Source of the DNA: Pseudonocardia sp.
GTDB taxonomy: Bacteria > Actinomycetota > Actinomycetes > Mycobacteriales > Pseudonocardiaceae
Reading direction: 5' to 3'
NCBI RefSeq assembly: GCF_029263155.1
Contig: NZ_JAJCYB010000040.1
Location: 1 to 55,931 of the forward strand
Length of the DNA: 55,931 bases
The position numbers and the translations under genes were made by a program. Every line of letters begins with the position of its first letter. The stretch's first letter is position 1. Below the pieces are notes generated by a model, which saw only the letters and a list, made by a program, of their open reading frames with translations, ran no database searches and was not told where the DNA came from. Shown piece by piece: positions 39,601 through 47,845 of this stretch.

Positions 39601-42033
39601 ATGACCGCTGTCACGGACGGCGAGGCGAACGAGAAGCCCGCGTACACCTACATCGGCTCGGACCGCAAGCGGGTCGAGGACCCGCGGCTGCTGGTCGGGC
39701 GCGGCGGCTACATCGCCGACCTGAAGATGCAGGGGCTGACGCACGCCGCGATCCTGCGCAGCCCGGTGCCGCACGCGAGGATCGTCTCGGTCGACGCGAC
39801 CGAGGCGCTGAAGATCCCCGGCGTGATCGCCGTCCTCACCGGTGAGGACGTCACGAAGCACATGAACCCGTGCATGAACTTCGGGCCGCCGACGATCCCG
39901 CAGTATCCGATCGCCGTCGACAAGGTGCGCTACGTCGGCGAGGCCGTCGCGGCCGTCGTCGCGGAGGACCGCTACATCGCCGAGGACGGCGTCGAGGCGC
40001 TCGTCGTCGAGTTCGAGGACCTGCCCGCGGTCACCGACCCGATGAAGGCGCTGGAGCCGGGGTCGGCCGTGCTGCACGACGAGCACGGCACCAACCTGGG
40101 CTACGAGCGGACCTTCGAGTTCGGCGACATCTCCGAGGCGCTGGGGCGCGCGGACCTGGTCGTCGAGGACACGCTGCACTGGGGCCGCTCGGCCGGCATG
40201 CCGATGGAGACCAGCGGCGCGGTCGCGCGGGTCGGTCTCAACGGCGTCCTGGAGATCCACTGCAACTCGCTGAACTTCAGCTACCTGCAGTTCCTCGTGG
40301 CCACCGCGCTGAAGATCCCGTCGAACAAGCTGACGATGCGGCCCGTCCCGGCAGGCGGCAGCTTCGGCAGCAAGTTCACCGCGCACAAGGTGCCCACGCT
40401 CGCGGGCTTCCTGGCGCTGCGCACCGGCCGCCCGGTGTCCTATGTCGAGGACCGTCTCGACCACCTGATGAACTCCGACCACCACGCGTCGGACCGCTAC
40501 TACGACGCGAAGATGGGCTTCACGTCCGAGGGCATCATCACCGGCCTCGACATCGACGTGGTCGACGACTACGGCGCCTACCTGCAGTTCGGGGTCGGCA
40601 CGCACGGCAACGCCTTCTCCCAGGCCGTGGGCCCGTACACGTTCCGGGACCTGAGGTACCGGCTGCGCGCGGCGCTGACCAACAAGTGCCAGCAGGGCGC
40701 CTACCGCGGGTTCGGCTCCGAGGTGCACAACTGGGTGCTGGAGCGGCTGATCGACAAGGCGGCGCAGGAGCTGGGGCTGCTCCCGGAGGAGATCCGGCGG
40801 CGCAACTTCATCCAGCCCGAGCAGTTCCCGTACAAGATCCCCGGCGGGAACCTGTACGACAGCGGCGACTACCCGAAGGTGCTGGACACGGCCCTCGGGA
40901 TGATCGACCTCGCGTACTGGCGCCAGGAGAAGGCGCGCTTGCGCGAGGAGGAGGGCCGCTACATCGGGATCGGCCTGGCCACCACCCAGGAGCGCTCGGT
41001 CTTCTCCTCCACCGAGTTCTGGTTCTGGTTCGACGAGCCGGCCTTCCCGATCACGTCGAGCCCCGAGAGCGCGACGATCACGATCGACCCCACGGGTGCG
41101 TTCCAGCTGCTGCTGCACTGCCAGGCCATGTGGGGCAACAGCCCCGAGACGGTGAGCACGACGATCGTGGCCGAGGAGTTCGGCATCGAGCCGAACACGG
41201 TCAACGTCAGCTACGCCGACACCGCCCGCGCCCTGCCGGGCACCGGCCCCGGCGGCAGCCGCTACACCGTGATGGTCGCGGGCGCGGTCCGCGGTGCGGC
41301 GCGCAAGCTCAAGAAGAAGCTCATCGACATCGCCGCGCACACGCTCGAGGTGTCGGCGGAGGACCTGGAGCTCGTCGACGCGCGGGTGCAGGTCGTGGGG
41401 GCGCCGGAGCGGTCGCTCGGCCTGCCGGAGCTGGCGGCGTCGGCCTACTTCTTCGCACTCAACCTGCCCCCGGGCATGACGAGCGGGCTGGAGGAGGCCT
41501 ACACCTACGACCACCCGTACACGACGCTGCCCTCGGCGGACCGCACGGACCTCGGCGTCTTCTACCCGATCATGGGCCACGCGTGCCACATCGCGGTCAT
41601 GGAGGTCGACCCGGACACCGGGCAGACCTCGTTCCTCGACTACGTCGCGGTGCACGACGCCGGCACCGTGGTGAACCCGAAGAGCCTGGGCGGGCACGTC
41701 ACGGGCGGTGCGGCGCAGGGGCTGGGCTCCACGCTGTACGAGGAGCTGGCCTACGACGAGGAGGGGCAGTTCACGTCCTCCACGTTCCTGGACTACCTCG
41801 TCCCGACCGCCAACGAGGTCCCGCCGTTCCGGATCGGGCACGTCGAGACCCCGTCTCCGTTCACCGAGTACGGCATCAAGGGCGGCGGCGAGGGCGGCCG
41901 CATGGTCACCCCGTCGGTGGTGTCCGCGGCCATCGACGACGCCCTGCGGGAGTACGGCATGCGCGTCCGCGAGCTCCCGGTGAAGCCGTCGGAGATCGTG
42001 GCCACCGTGCAGGACTCCATCGCGCGCCGCTGA
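39601..42033 (+). CDS. molybdenum-binding large subunit of a xanthine dehydrogenase-family hydroxylase
   Basis: An 810-aa Moco subunit. GSDRKRVEDPRLLVGRGGYI is the N-terminal signature, and PAGGSFGSKFTAHKVPTLAG, CQQGAYRGFGSEVHNW and TGPGGSRYTVMVAGA line the cofactor. The catalytic Glu is in IKGGGEGGRMVTPS near the C-terminus. The active-site loop reads AYRGFG, not the AYxCSFR of true aerobic CO dehydrogenase, so this is a hydroxylase of the wider xanthine oxidase family acting on a heterocycle or aldehyde-like substrate. The neighbouring dihydroxypyridine-type monooxygenase suggests an N-heterocycle (inference). ATG 39601 follows AAGGAGG. Accessory MoxR and VWA genes follow. Confidence 0.93.
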   Translation: MTAVTDGEANEKPAYTYIGSDRKRVEDPRLLVGRGGYIADLKMQGLTHAAILRSPVPHARIVSVDATEALKIPGVIAVLTGEDVTKHMNPCMNFGPPTIPQYPIAVDKVRYVGEAVAAVVAEDRYIAEDGVEALVVEFEDLPAVTDPMKALEPGSAVLHDEHGTNLGYERTFEFGDISEALGRADLVVEDTLHWGRSAGMPMETSGAVARVGLNGVLEIHCNSLNFSYLQFLVATALKIPSNKLTMRPVPAGGSFGSKFTAHKVPTLAGFLALRTGRPVSYVEDRLDHLMNSDHHASDRYYDAKMGFTSEGIITGLDIDVVDDYGAYLQFGVGTHGNAFSQAVGPYTFRDLRYRLRAALTNKCQQGAYRGFGSEVHNWVLERLIDKAAQELGLLPEEIRRRNFIQPEQFPYKIPGGNLYDSGDYPKVLDTALGMIDLAYWRQEKARLREEEGRYIGIGLATTQERSVFSSTEFWFWFDEPAFPITSSPESATITIDPTGAFQLLLHCQAMWGNSPETVSTTIVAEEFGIEPNTVNVSYADTARALPGTGPGGSRYTVMVAGAVRGAARKLKKKLIDIAAHTLEVSAEDLELVDARVQVVGAPERSLGLPELAASAYFFALNLPPGMTSGLEEAYTYDHPYTTLPSADRTDLGVFYPIMGHACHIAVMEVDPDTGQTSFLDYVAVHDAGTVVNPKSLGGHVTGGAAQGLGSTLYEELAYDEEGQFTSSTFLDYLVPTANEVPPFRIGHVETPSPFTEYGIKGGGEGGRMVTPSVVSAAIDDALREYGMRVRELPVKPSEIVATVQDSIARR

Positions 42034-42059
42034 GAAGCGCCCCCGGGCGCACCGATCGC

Positions 42060-42101
42060 GACCCGGCCCCGGACGGACCCCTTCCCGTCCGGGGCCGGGT
42101 C
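42060..42101 (+). terminator. 17-bp perfect hairpin between the Mo subunit and moxR genes
   Basis: GACCCGGCCCCGGACGG (42060-42076) pairs perfectly with CCGTCCGGGGCCGGGTC (42085-42101) across an 8-nt loop. There is no T-run after it, so it may act as an attenuator or mRNA-stabilising element separating the abundant structural subunits from the accessory genes, rather than as a full terminator. The moxR ATG is 20 nt beyond, with GTGAGGA in between as ribosome binding site. Confidence 0.75.
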
Positions 42102-42121
42102 GGACCAAGTGAGGACCATTC

Positions 42122-42985
42122 ATGGCGCACCCGTTCACCTCGCCCGCCGAGCTCCGCACGCGGCTCGGTGAGGTCGGCTACCTCGCCGACGACGCCCTGT
42201 CGATGGCGACCCACCTCGCGCTGGGGTTGAACCGCCCGCTGCTGCTCGAGGGCGAGAACGGCGTCGGCAAGACCGAGATCGCCAAGGCGCTGGCCGCGCT
42301 GCTGGGCCGCGACCTGATCCGGCTGCAGTGCTACGAGGGCATCGACACCAGCCAGGCGCTCTACGACTGGCACTACGGCCGCCAGCTGCTCGCCGTCCGC
42401 GGGTCGGAGGACGCCAGGGCCGCCGACGTCTTCACCCGCGACTACCTGCTCTCCCGGCCGCTGCTCGAGGCGCTCGAGGCGGGCGACCGGGCCGTGCTGC
42501 TCATCGACGAGCTCGACCGCGCCGACGACGAGTTCGAGGCGTTCCTGCTCGAGCTGCTCTCGGACTTCGCCGTGACCATCCCCGAGGTCGGGCGCATCGT
42601 GGCGCCGTCGCCGCCGCTGGTGGTGCTCACGTCCAACCGCACCCGCGACCTGCACAACGCGCTGCGCCGGCGCTGCCTCTACCACTGGGTGTCGCATCCC
42701 GACGCCGAGCGCGAGTTCGAGATCCTGCGGGTCCGCGCGCCGGAGGTCCCCGAGGCGCTGGCCCGGCAGGTGGCCGGGGCCGTGCACCGGATCCGCGGCC
42801 TGGGGCTGGGCAACTCCCCCGGTGTCGGGGAGTCGATCGACTGGGCCGGCGCGCTGCACATGGTCGGGGTCGCCACGCTCTCCCGGGAGATCGCCGCCGC
42901 CACCCTCAGCGCGTTGATCAAGGACGTCGACGACCAGCAGCTGGTGACCGAGAAGATCGATCTCGTGGTCCCCTCGACCTCGTGA
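42122..42985 (+). CDS. MoxR-family AAA+ ATPase (CoxD-like)
   Basis: A 287-aa AAA+ protein. LLLEGENGVGKTEIAKALAA is Walker A, AVLLIDELDRADDEFEAFLL Walker B, VVLTSNRTRDLHNALRRRCL sensor 1 with the arginine finger region, and there is a C-terminal lid. In Mo-hydroxylase operons such ATPases work with a VWA protein to mature the active site or insert the cofactor (CoxD/CoxE in CO dehydrogenase). The stop overlaps the VWA gene by 4 nt (GTGA), so the pair is coupled. Confidence 0.93.
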   Translation: MAHPFTSPAELRTRLGEVGYLADDALSMATHLALGLNRPLLLEGENGVGKTEIAKALAALLGRDLIRLQCYEGIDTSQALYDWHYGRQLLAVRGSEDARAADVFTRDYLLSRPLLEALEAGDRAVLLIDELDRADDEFEAFLLELLSDFAVTIPEVGRIVAPSPPLVVLTSNRTRDLHNALRRRCLYHWVSHPDAEREFEILRVRAPEVPEALARQVAGAVHRIRGLGLGNSPGVGESIDWAGALHMVGVATLSREIAAATLSALIKDVDDQQLVTEKIDLVVPSTS

Positions 42986-44127
42986 GCGCCGAGCCCATCG
43001 AGGTCACCGGGCGGACCTGCGTGGAGTTCGCCGCGCTGCTGCGCCGCCGCGGCCTGGCGATCGGCCCCGAGCAGACGACCGCGTTCTACGGGGCGCTGCA
43101 CCTGCTCGGGCAGGTCGGCCTGCGCGAGCTGTACTGGGCCGGTCGTGTGGTGCTGGCCAACCAGCGCGAGCAGTATCCGATCTACACGGCGGCGTTCGCC
43201 GAGTTCTTCGGCCCGCCCTCCGACGACGACCACGGCCTGCCGGCGCCGCCGCGCGACCGGCCGCTGGTCGCGGTGGACCGGGAGGCCGGTGCCCCCGGCA
43301 CCCCGACCGCGCGGCCCGGCGAGCCGGAGCAGGAGGCCGACGAGGCCAGGGTGGTGCCGAGCGACATCCGGCTGCTCAAGGTCAAGTCCTTCGCGCACAT
43401 GGACGCCGACGAACGCCGCCGGGCCGCCGCCCTGCTCCGCGACCTGCGCCCCGAGCTCCCGCGCCGCCGCGGCCGGCGCCGCCGCCCCGCCCCGACCGGG
43501 CCGCACCTGAACGTCCGGGGGCTGCTGCGCGCGTCGCTGCGCACCGACGGCGAGCCGATGCGGCTGCCCCGCCGCCGCGTGCCCTCCCGCGAGCGCCCCC
43601 TCACGCTGGTGATCGACGTGTCCGGTTCGATGGGTCCCTACGCGCTGGCGCTGCTGCGCTTCGGCCACGCCATGCTGCACGCCGGGCACCGCGTCGAGGT
43701 CTTCACCATCGGCGTCCAGCTCACGCGGATCACCGGGTCGCTGCGGCGCACCTCGGTCGACGCCGCGCTGCGCCGCATCGGCCGGGAGGTCGACGACTGG
43801 GACGGCGGCACGCTGCTCGGCACCGCGGTGCGCGACCTCGTCGACCGCTTCGGCGGGCACGCCGCGGTCCGCGGCGCGATGGTCGTCATGTGCTCCGACG
43901 GGCTCGACCGCGACGACCCCGAGACGCTCGGCTCGGCGATGCGGGACCTCTCCCGCCGCGCGCACCGGGTGGTCTGGCTCAACCCGCTCAAGGGCGATCC
44001 GCGCTACCGGCCGCTGCAGCGGGGGATGGCGGCCGCGCTGCCGCACGTCGACGTCTTCCTCGCCGGGCACAACCTCGTGAGCTTCGAGGCGATGTGCACG
44101 GCGCTGACCCGTCGCAGGGTGGCCTAG
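42982..44127 (+). CDS. VWA-domain protein, CoxE-like
   Basis: A 381-aa protein. The N-terminal half is helical with a basic patch (LPRRRGRRRRPAPTG), and the C-terminal half is a von Willebrand A domain with the MIDAS motif LVIDVSGSMGPYA, a Thr in WDGGTLLGTAV and VVMCSDGLDRDDPE. It is the usual partner of a MoxR ATPase in maturation of molybdenum hydroxylases. GTG 42982 overlaps the moxR stop, and its own stop shares a base with the GTG of the transporter gene (TAGTG at 44125-44129). Confidence 0.92.
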   Translation: MSAEPIEVTGRTCVEFAALLRRRGLAIGPEQTTAFYGALHLLGQVGLRELYWAGRVVLANQREQYPIYTAAFAEFFGPPSDDDHGLPAPPRDRPLVAVDREAGAPGTPTARPGEPEQEADEARVVPSDIRLLKVKSFAHMDADERRRAAALLRDLRPELPRRRGRRRRPAPTGPHLNVRGLLRASLRTDGEPMRLPRRRVPSRERPLTLVIDVSGSMGPYALALLRFGHAMLHAGHRVEVFTIGVQLTRITGSLRRTSVDAALRRIGREVDDWDGGTLLGTAVRDLVDRFGGHAAVRGAMVVMCSDGLDRDDPETLGSAMRDLSRRAHRVVWLNPLKGDPRYRPLQRGMAAALPHVDVFLAGHNLVSFEAMCTALTRRRVA

Positions 44128-45332
44128 TGCTCGAGCGACCGGTACTCGACCTGCGGCGCAGCGCCGCGGGATTCTGGATCGTCGCCGCCGCCTTCACCGC
44201 GGTGATGTCGCTGGGCACCGCGCCGTCCCCGCTCTACCCGCTCTACCAGCAGGCCTACGGGTTCTCCTCCGTCACCGTCACGATCGTGTTCGCCGCCTAC
44301 GCGGTGGGAGTCCTCGGCAGCCTGTTCATGGTCGGGCACCTGTCCGACCAGCTGGGCCGGCGCCGGCTGCTGCTCGCCGCGCTGGTCACCGCGGCGGCGT
44401 CGGCCGCGGTGTTCACCGTCTGGCCGGAGTTGCCGGGGCTGATTCTGGCGCGACTGCTCTCCGGCGTCGCGGTCGGGATGATCACCTCCACCGGGGTGGC
44501 CGCCCTCGCCGAGCTGGACGCCGCGGCCCGGCCGGGCCGCGGCGGGCGGCGGGCCGCGGTGGTCGGCACCGCCGCCAATCTGGGCGGGCTCGGCCTCGGG
44601 CCGCTCGTCGCGGGGGTGCTGGCCGACCTCGCGCCGTGGCCGCTGCACCTGCCCTACGTGGTGCACCTGGTGGCGCTGCTGGTCGCGGCGGCGCTGCTGG
44701 CGCTGGTGCCCGAGACGGTCCGCCGACCCGACCCGCGGCCCCCGTACCGGCCCCAGCGCGCCGCCGTACCCCCCGGGCTGCGGCGGCAGTTCGCCGCGGC
44801 CGCGGTGGCGGCGTTCGTGGCCTTCGCCCTCTTCGGGCTGTTCGCCGCCCTCGGTTCCGCCTTCGTCGGGGCGACGCTCGGCTCCACCTCGCACACCCTC
44901 GGCGGTCTCTCGACGACGGCCACGTTCGGCACCGCCGCGATCGTCCAGGCGCTGGTGCGGGACCCGTCGGGACGGTGGGCGGGCCTGCTCGGTACCGCGG
45001 CCGTCCCCGTCGGGCTGGCGGTCGTGGTGGCCGCCGCGTGGTGGCCGTCGTTGCCGCTGTTCCTGGCCGGTGAGGTCGCCGTCGGGGCCGGGGTCGGGCT
45101 GATGTTCTCCGGCGCGGTGCGCGTCGTCGCCACCGGCGCCGCGCCGGAGAAGCGGGCCGAGGCCGTGGCCGGGCTGTTCCTGACCGCCTACCTCGGGCTC
45201 ACCCTGCCGGTGCTGGGGCTGGGCGTGGCCACTCAGTACGCGTCACCGCCGGTGGTCCTCACGGTCTACGCGGGGCTGGCCGCGCTGCTCGCCGTGGCGG
45301 CCGGGCGCCCGGTGCGGCACGCCCGGCCCTGA
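44127..45332 (+). CDS. MFS transporter
   Basis: A 401-aa major facilitator with about twelve membrane segments. The loop between helices 2 and 3 reads GHLSDQLGRRRLLLAA, the classical G-x3-D-x2-GRR motif A, and PETVRR ends the first half. The start GTG 44127 overlaps the stop of the VWA gene, so the transporter belongs to the hydroxylase operon and probably imports the substrate or exports a product. The specificity cannot be read from sequence. Confidence 0.9.
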   Translation: MLERPVLDLRRSAAGFWIVAAAFTAVMSLGTAPSPLYPLYQQAYGFSSVTVTIVFAAYAVGVLGSLFMVGHLSDQLGRRRLLLAALVTAAASAAVFTVWPELPGLILARLLSGVAVGMITSTGVAALAELDAAARPGRGGRRAAVVGTAANLGGLGLGPLVAGVLADLAPWPLHLPYVVHLVALLVAAALLALVPETVRRPDPRPPYRPQRAAVPPGLRRQFAAAAVAAFVAFALFGLFAALGSAFVGATLGSTSHTLGGLSTTATFGTAAIVQALVRDPSGRWAGLLGTAAVPVGLAVVVAAAWWPSLPLFLAGEVAVGAGVGLMFSGAVRVVATGAAPEKRAEAVAGLFLTAYLGLTLPVLGLGVATQYASPPVVLTVYAGLAALLAVAAGRPVRHARP

Positions 45333-45546
45333 TCGGTCGGTGGTGGTGCTGCGGCCGCGCGCATGGCCGCGGCGGCGGAGGCCTGGCTGGCGACACTGTC
45401 GCCCGAACAGCACGGGACCGCGGCTGCCGACGACGTCGTGCTCGCAGATCACCACCATCGGATCGACGAACCGGGGGGAGGCCTCTGGCGCAAGGCCTTC
45501 GACAGTGATCACTACAACCACCTCCCGAACCGCCGTCGCCGAGCGC

Positions 45547-45843
45547 ATTGACAGCGGCACCGTCGGGGTGAACCGGTACCCCTCGGATCCGCCACTGGAG
45601 CTGCGCCACAGCTTCGTGTCGCTGCTGTCGGCCTCGGACGTCCGCATCGAGGACATCTCACGCCTGGTCGGACACAGCGGCACAGCCGTCACCGAGACGG
45701 TCTACCGACACCAGCTCCACGCCGTACTCGACGAGGGCGCCCGAGCCATGGACCACATCTTCCCGGAGCATGCGGGGCACTCCACAGGAGATAGCCACCC
45801 AGCTGGTCACTCACCCCCCCCGGACGCGGGAGCTGACCGCTGA
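45547..45843 (+). pseudogene. C-terminal remnant of a tyrosine-family phage/ICE integrase
   Basis: The frame reads LELRHSFVSLLSASDVRIED, ISRLVGHSGTAVTETVYRHQ and LHAVLDEGARAMDHIF. The segments LRHSFVSLL, ISRLVGHSG and TVYRH hold the catalytic Arg-His, second His and Tyr of the C-terminal part of a tyrosine recombinase. The N-terminal two thirds is absent, with no matching sequence in 45333-45546. It ends about 110 nt before the tRNA-Pro fragment, the usual distance of an integrase from its attachment site. Confidence 0.75.
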
Positions 45844-45910
45844 TCGGACAGCCGGCGGCCGGTCCGCGACCCGCACCGTCACCACGACACGTTCATGCAG
45901 GTCAGGAACA

Positions 45911-45950
45911 CGAAACGGGCGGTTCCCGTCGAGAGGAACCGCCCGTTTCG
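45911..45950 (-). terminator. strong stem-loop downstream of the tRNA-Pro 3' end
   Basis: CGAAACGGGCGGTTCC (45911-45926) and GGAACCGCCCGTTTCG (45935-45950) form a perfect 16-bp stem with an 8-nt loop. On the minus strand it begins 4 nt after the discriminator base of the tRNA fragment and ends in a short TTTCG, as expected for a factor-independent terminator of a tRNA gene. Confidence 0.8.
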
Positions 45951-45954
45951 ACCG

Positions 45955-45996
45955 TCGGGACGACAGGATTTGAACCTGCGACCCCTTGACCCCCAG
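45955..45996 (-). tRNA. 3' half of a tRNA-Pro (GGG) gene; attachment-site scar
   Basis: On the minus strand 45996-45955 reads from the anticodon loop (CTGGGGG) through the 3' anticodon stem TCAAG, a T-arm with GGTTCAAATCC, to the acceptor strand CGTCCCG and discriminator A. No CCA is encoded. This corresponds to a typical actinobacterial tRNA-Pro with anticodon GGG. The 5' half (acceptor, D-arm, 5' anticodon stem) is absent: unrelated sequence starts exactly at 45997. Such a half gene is the classical product of site-specific integration into the 3' end of a tRNA gene. It cannot make a functional tRNA. Confidence 0.82.
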
Positions 45997-46157
45997 CACA
46001 CCGCTGCGCACGTTCCTGCACGTCAGACGCGGTACAGGACGGGCATCGGTGACCAAGACGTGCAGGTCGGCGAGTGGATGGTCGGTGCGTGTGGTCCCAG
46101 ATGGGTCCCAAGCGCGACCGTGGCGCCGCGTGCCTGGGCAGGCTCGTCCGACAGAAC

Positions 46158-46505
46158 TCAGGCCGACTCGCGCATCACCCGTCGGGCGATCTCCTCGACC
46201 TGCCGCGCCGTGAGGACGGGCTCGTTCCCACCACGCAGCGCATCCCGCAGCAGACGACGGACCAGCGCCGACGGGGAGATCTGCTCCTGGGCCGCCCGCC
46301 GCTTCAGCGCCCCATCGAGCCCCCGATCGATGCGCAACGACAACGCCACCTCCAGCGCCGCCGCGTTCTCCGCCGCTTCCACCTCGGCAGCCTCTGCCTC
46401 CTCGTCCGCGTACTCCTCACGGATGGCACGCACCTCGGCAGCGACGTCAGCGTCATCGTGCCGCGCCGGCCGCCTCAATGTCTCGTCGCGATCACCCACC
46501 GTCAT
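46158..46505 (-). CDS. ribbon-helix-helix antitoxin-like protein
   Basis: A 115-aa protein. The C-terminal part VALSLRIDRGLDGALKRRAA then QEQISPSALVRRLLRDALRG is a ribbon-helix-helix DNA-binding pattern, and it ends with VLTARQVEEIARRVM. The N-terminus is acidic (IREEYADEEAEAAEVEAAEN). ATG 46505 overlaps the stop of the upstream toxin-like gene by 4 nt (ATGA). It should neutralise its partner and repress the shared promoter. Confidence 0.7.
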   Translation of the reverse strand: MTVGDRDETLRRPARHDDADVAAEVRAIREEYADEEAEAAEVEAAENAAALEVALSLRIDRGLDGALKRRAAQEQISPSALVRRLLRDALRGGNEPVLTARQVEEIARRVMRESA

Positions 46506-46807
46506 CCCTGCCCCTCGTAGTCCCGTAGATCCGCGCCGCTGCTCTTCCACGCCGTCACTCCGGCATGCGTCCCGCCCGTCGCGATGACCGTGATCACGAA
46601 ACCCGCGCTCGGCGAGAAGCCGATGATCCGGACCGCACCCGTCCTGCTCTTCGGGTCGGGATCGTGCACGATTCCCCGCGGGTCCACGGCAGCCTCCACC
46701 GTCCAGTCCGGTTCGATGTTCGTCGCGCCGGGGTAGCGATCACTGCGGCGGCCGATGTACTCCGCATCCTCATCGCGCCACCACAGGCCGTCCAGCACGC
46801 CCGACAT
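46502..46807 (-). CDS. BrnT-like toxin candidate
   Basis: A 101-aa protein from ATG 46807. Segments WWRDEDAEYIGRRSDRYPGA, PDPKSRTGAVRIIGFSPSAG, FVITVIATGG and TAWKSSGADLRDYEG resemble BrnT-type RNase toxins (conserved IG-S plus R/K-x-DYE end). The order toxin first, antitoxin second with a 4-nt overlap is the usual brnTA arrangement. The match is by pattern only. About 210 nt upstream to 47017 holds no gene I can support. Confidence 0.55.
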   Translation of the reverse strand: MSGVLDGLWWRDEDAEYIGRRSDRYPGATNIEPDWTVEAAVDPRGIVHDPDPKSRTGAVRIIGFSPSAGFVITVIATGGTHAGVTAWKSSGADLRDYEGQG

Positions 46808-47017
46808 CGTCGCACAACGCCACACAGATCTGGTTCAGAATCTGTGCCGGGCTCGCTCGGGCTTGACTCCCACGCGGTACTCGCCGGTCCGTGCGGGACC
46901 CAGCTTGCGGACGACCGCTGGTCCCCCGGCGGTTCCCGGACTGGACTGCGACCCACCCCGGTAGGCAGGCGGGCCCCGGACTGGCTGCACACAATCCGGT
47001 GGACTCCACGCCGTTGC

Positions 47018-47845
47018 CTATCGCGCGCTGCTGTCAGGTGGGTTCGCTACGTCCTCTCCATCAACCAGACCCACAACAATGTTGCGGACGCGGGCTGACG
47101 GATGCTCCGAGAGGCTGCCCAAGAGGTCGCCGCAGCTCGCTGGCACATGCGCCGACCCTGCGAAGGTACTGACCACGTCGAGTGCGGGTTGTCCACCACC
47201 GGACGCGACTGCGGCAGTCAGGGCGGGAAACGCGGCCGGGTGCGGGCTGTCCGGCGTACGGATCAGGTGATGCGCCAGTCCTGTTGCGGAAGCTGCGCGA
47301 ATCTCCTGCCGATCATCATGAACTAGCGCTAGCAGCACAGGTACGAGCGGCGCGGCGGCCGGGTGCAGACCGATCATGATCGCGGCGTCGACGCGTGACT
47401 GCGTTTCGGCCCCGAGTAGAACAAGCAACTCGCTCTGGGTGTCAAAGAGCCCGTCAACATTGAGGGTGATGGCAAGGTGGGCAATGGCACCACCCATCGT
47501 GTCCACCAGATGCCTGTCCGCGGGAGATCCTACGATCGAGGGTACGAGTTCCCGAAGTCGCTCGGTCACCGCGCTCGGTAGGCCGGAAGCCGCGCGAGCG
47601 AGCCGGAAGCACAGCCGCCGCTTGGTGCGGCTACGGACCAGTGGGTGAGCCAGGAGATCCAGGAGCGGCTCCCAGTCGACGAGATCAGGAAGGGCCGCGC
47701 CCAACCACACCAGGGACTCGACCGCGTTCGGCCGGTCGGTGTAGGACCCCTGCTCGGCCTCGGCCATCTCGGTGCGGATGAGTTGTGCATCCTCCTCCAC
47801 CCACGAGCGGACGACCTCAGCAGGCAGCCGGACCGGGTCGTTCAT
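47018..47845 (-). CDS. HEAT-like repeat protein of unknown function (second gene of pair)
   Basis: A 275-aa, almost wholly helical protein: LLDLLAHPLVRSRTKRRLCF, DTMGGAIAHLAITLNVDGLF, AAAPLVPVLLALVHDDRQEI, RAASATGLAHHLI, LGSLSEHPSARVRNIVVGLV. The repeating helix pairs with HPxxRVR-type turns suggest HEAT/armadillo repeats. ATG 47845 overlaps the stop of the upstream gene (ATGA). Base composition is visibly less GC-rich than neighbours and includes codons rare elsewhere in the window, in keeping with acquisition. I do not recognise a named family. The two HEAT-like frames could also be one protein split by a frameshift. Confidence 0.6.
   Translation of the reverse strand: MNDPVRLPAEVVRSWVEEDAQLIRTEMAEAEQGSYTDRPNAVESLVWLGAALPDLVDWEPLLDLLAHPLVRSRTKRRLCFRLARAASGLPSAVTERLRELVPSIVGSPADRHLVDTMGGAIAHLAITLNVDGLFDTQSELLVLLGAETQSRVDAAIMIGLHPAAAPLVPVLLALVHDDRQEIRAASATGLAHHLIRTPDSPHPAAFPALTAAVASGGGQPALDVVSTFAGSAHVPASCGDLLGSLSEHPSARVRNIVVGLVDGEDVANPPDSSAR

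Larger units (their letters stand above)
45888..46026 (+). repeat. pair of 18-nt direct repeats bracketing the tRNA fragment
   Basis: CACGTTCATGCAGGTCAG (45888-45905) and CACGTTCCTGCACGTCAG (46009-46026) agree at 16 of 18 positions and flank the terminator and tRNA-Pro 3' half. A partial inverted copy, GACGTGCAGGTC, lies at 46057-46068. Spacing and position suit arm-type integrase binding sites around an attachment core; this reading is an inference. Confidence 0.5.

Noticed and set aside
39601..42033. Aerobic carbon monoxide dehydrogenase (CoxL)
   Set aside because: The gene order is cox-like, but the active-site loop reads AYRGFG instead of AYxCSFR, so CO oxidation is not supported.
45340..45546. 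N-terminal part of the integrase upstream of the C-terminal remnant
   Set aside because: The frames here do not show a core-binding domain or the first catalytic Arg region; only the C-terminal catalytic part is convincing.
46808..47017. Small open frames between the toxin and the HEAT-like genes
   Set aside because: Candidate frames of 70-80 aa on both strands are Arg/Gly/Pro-rich, lack ribosome binding sites and overlap each other; none is supportable.
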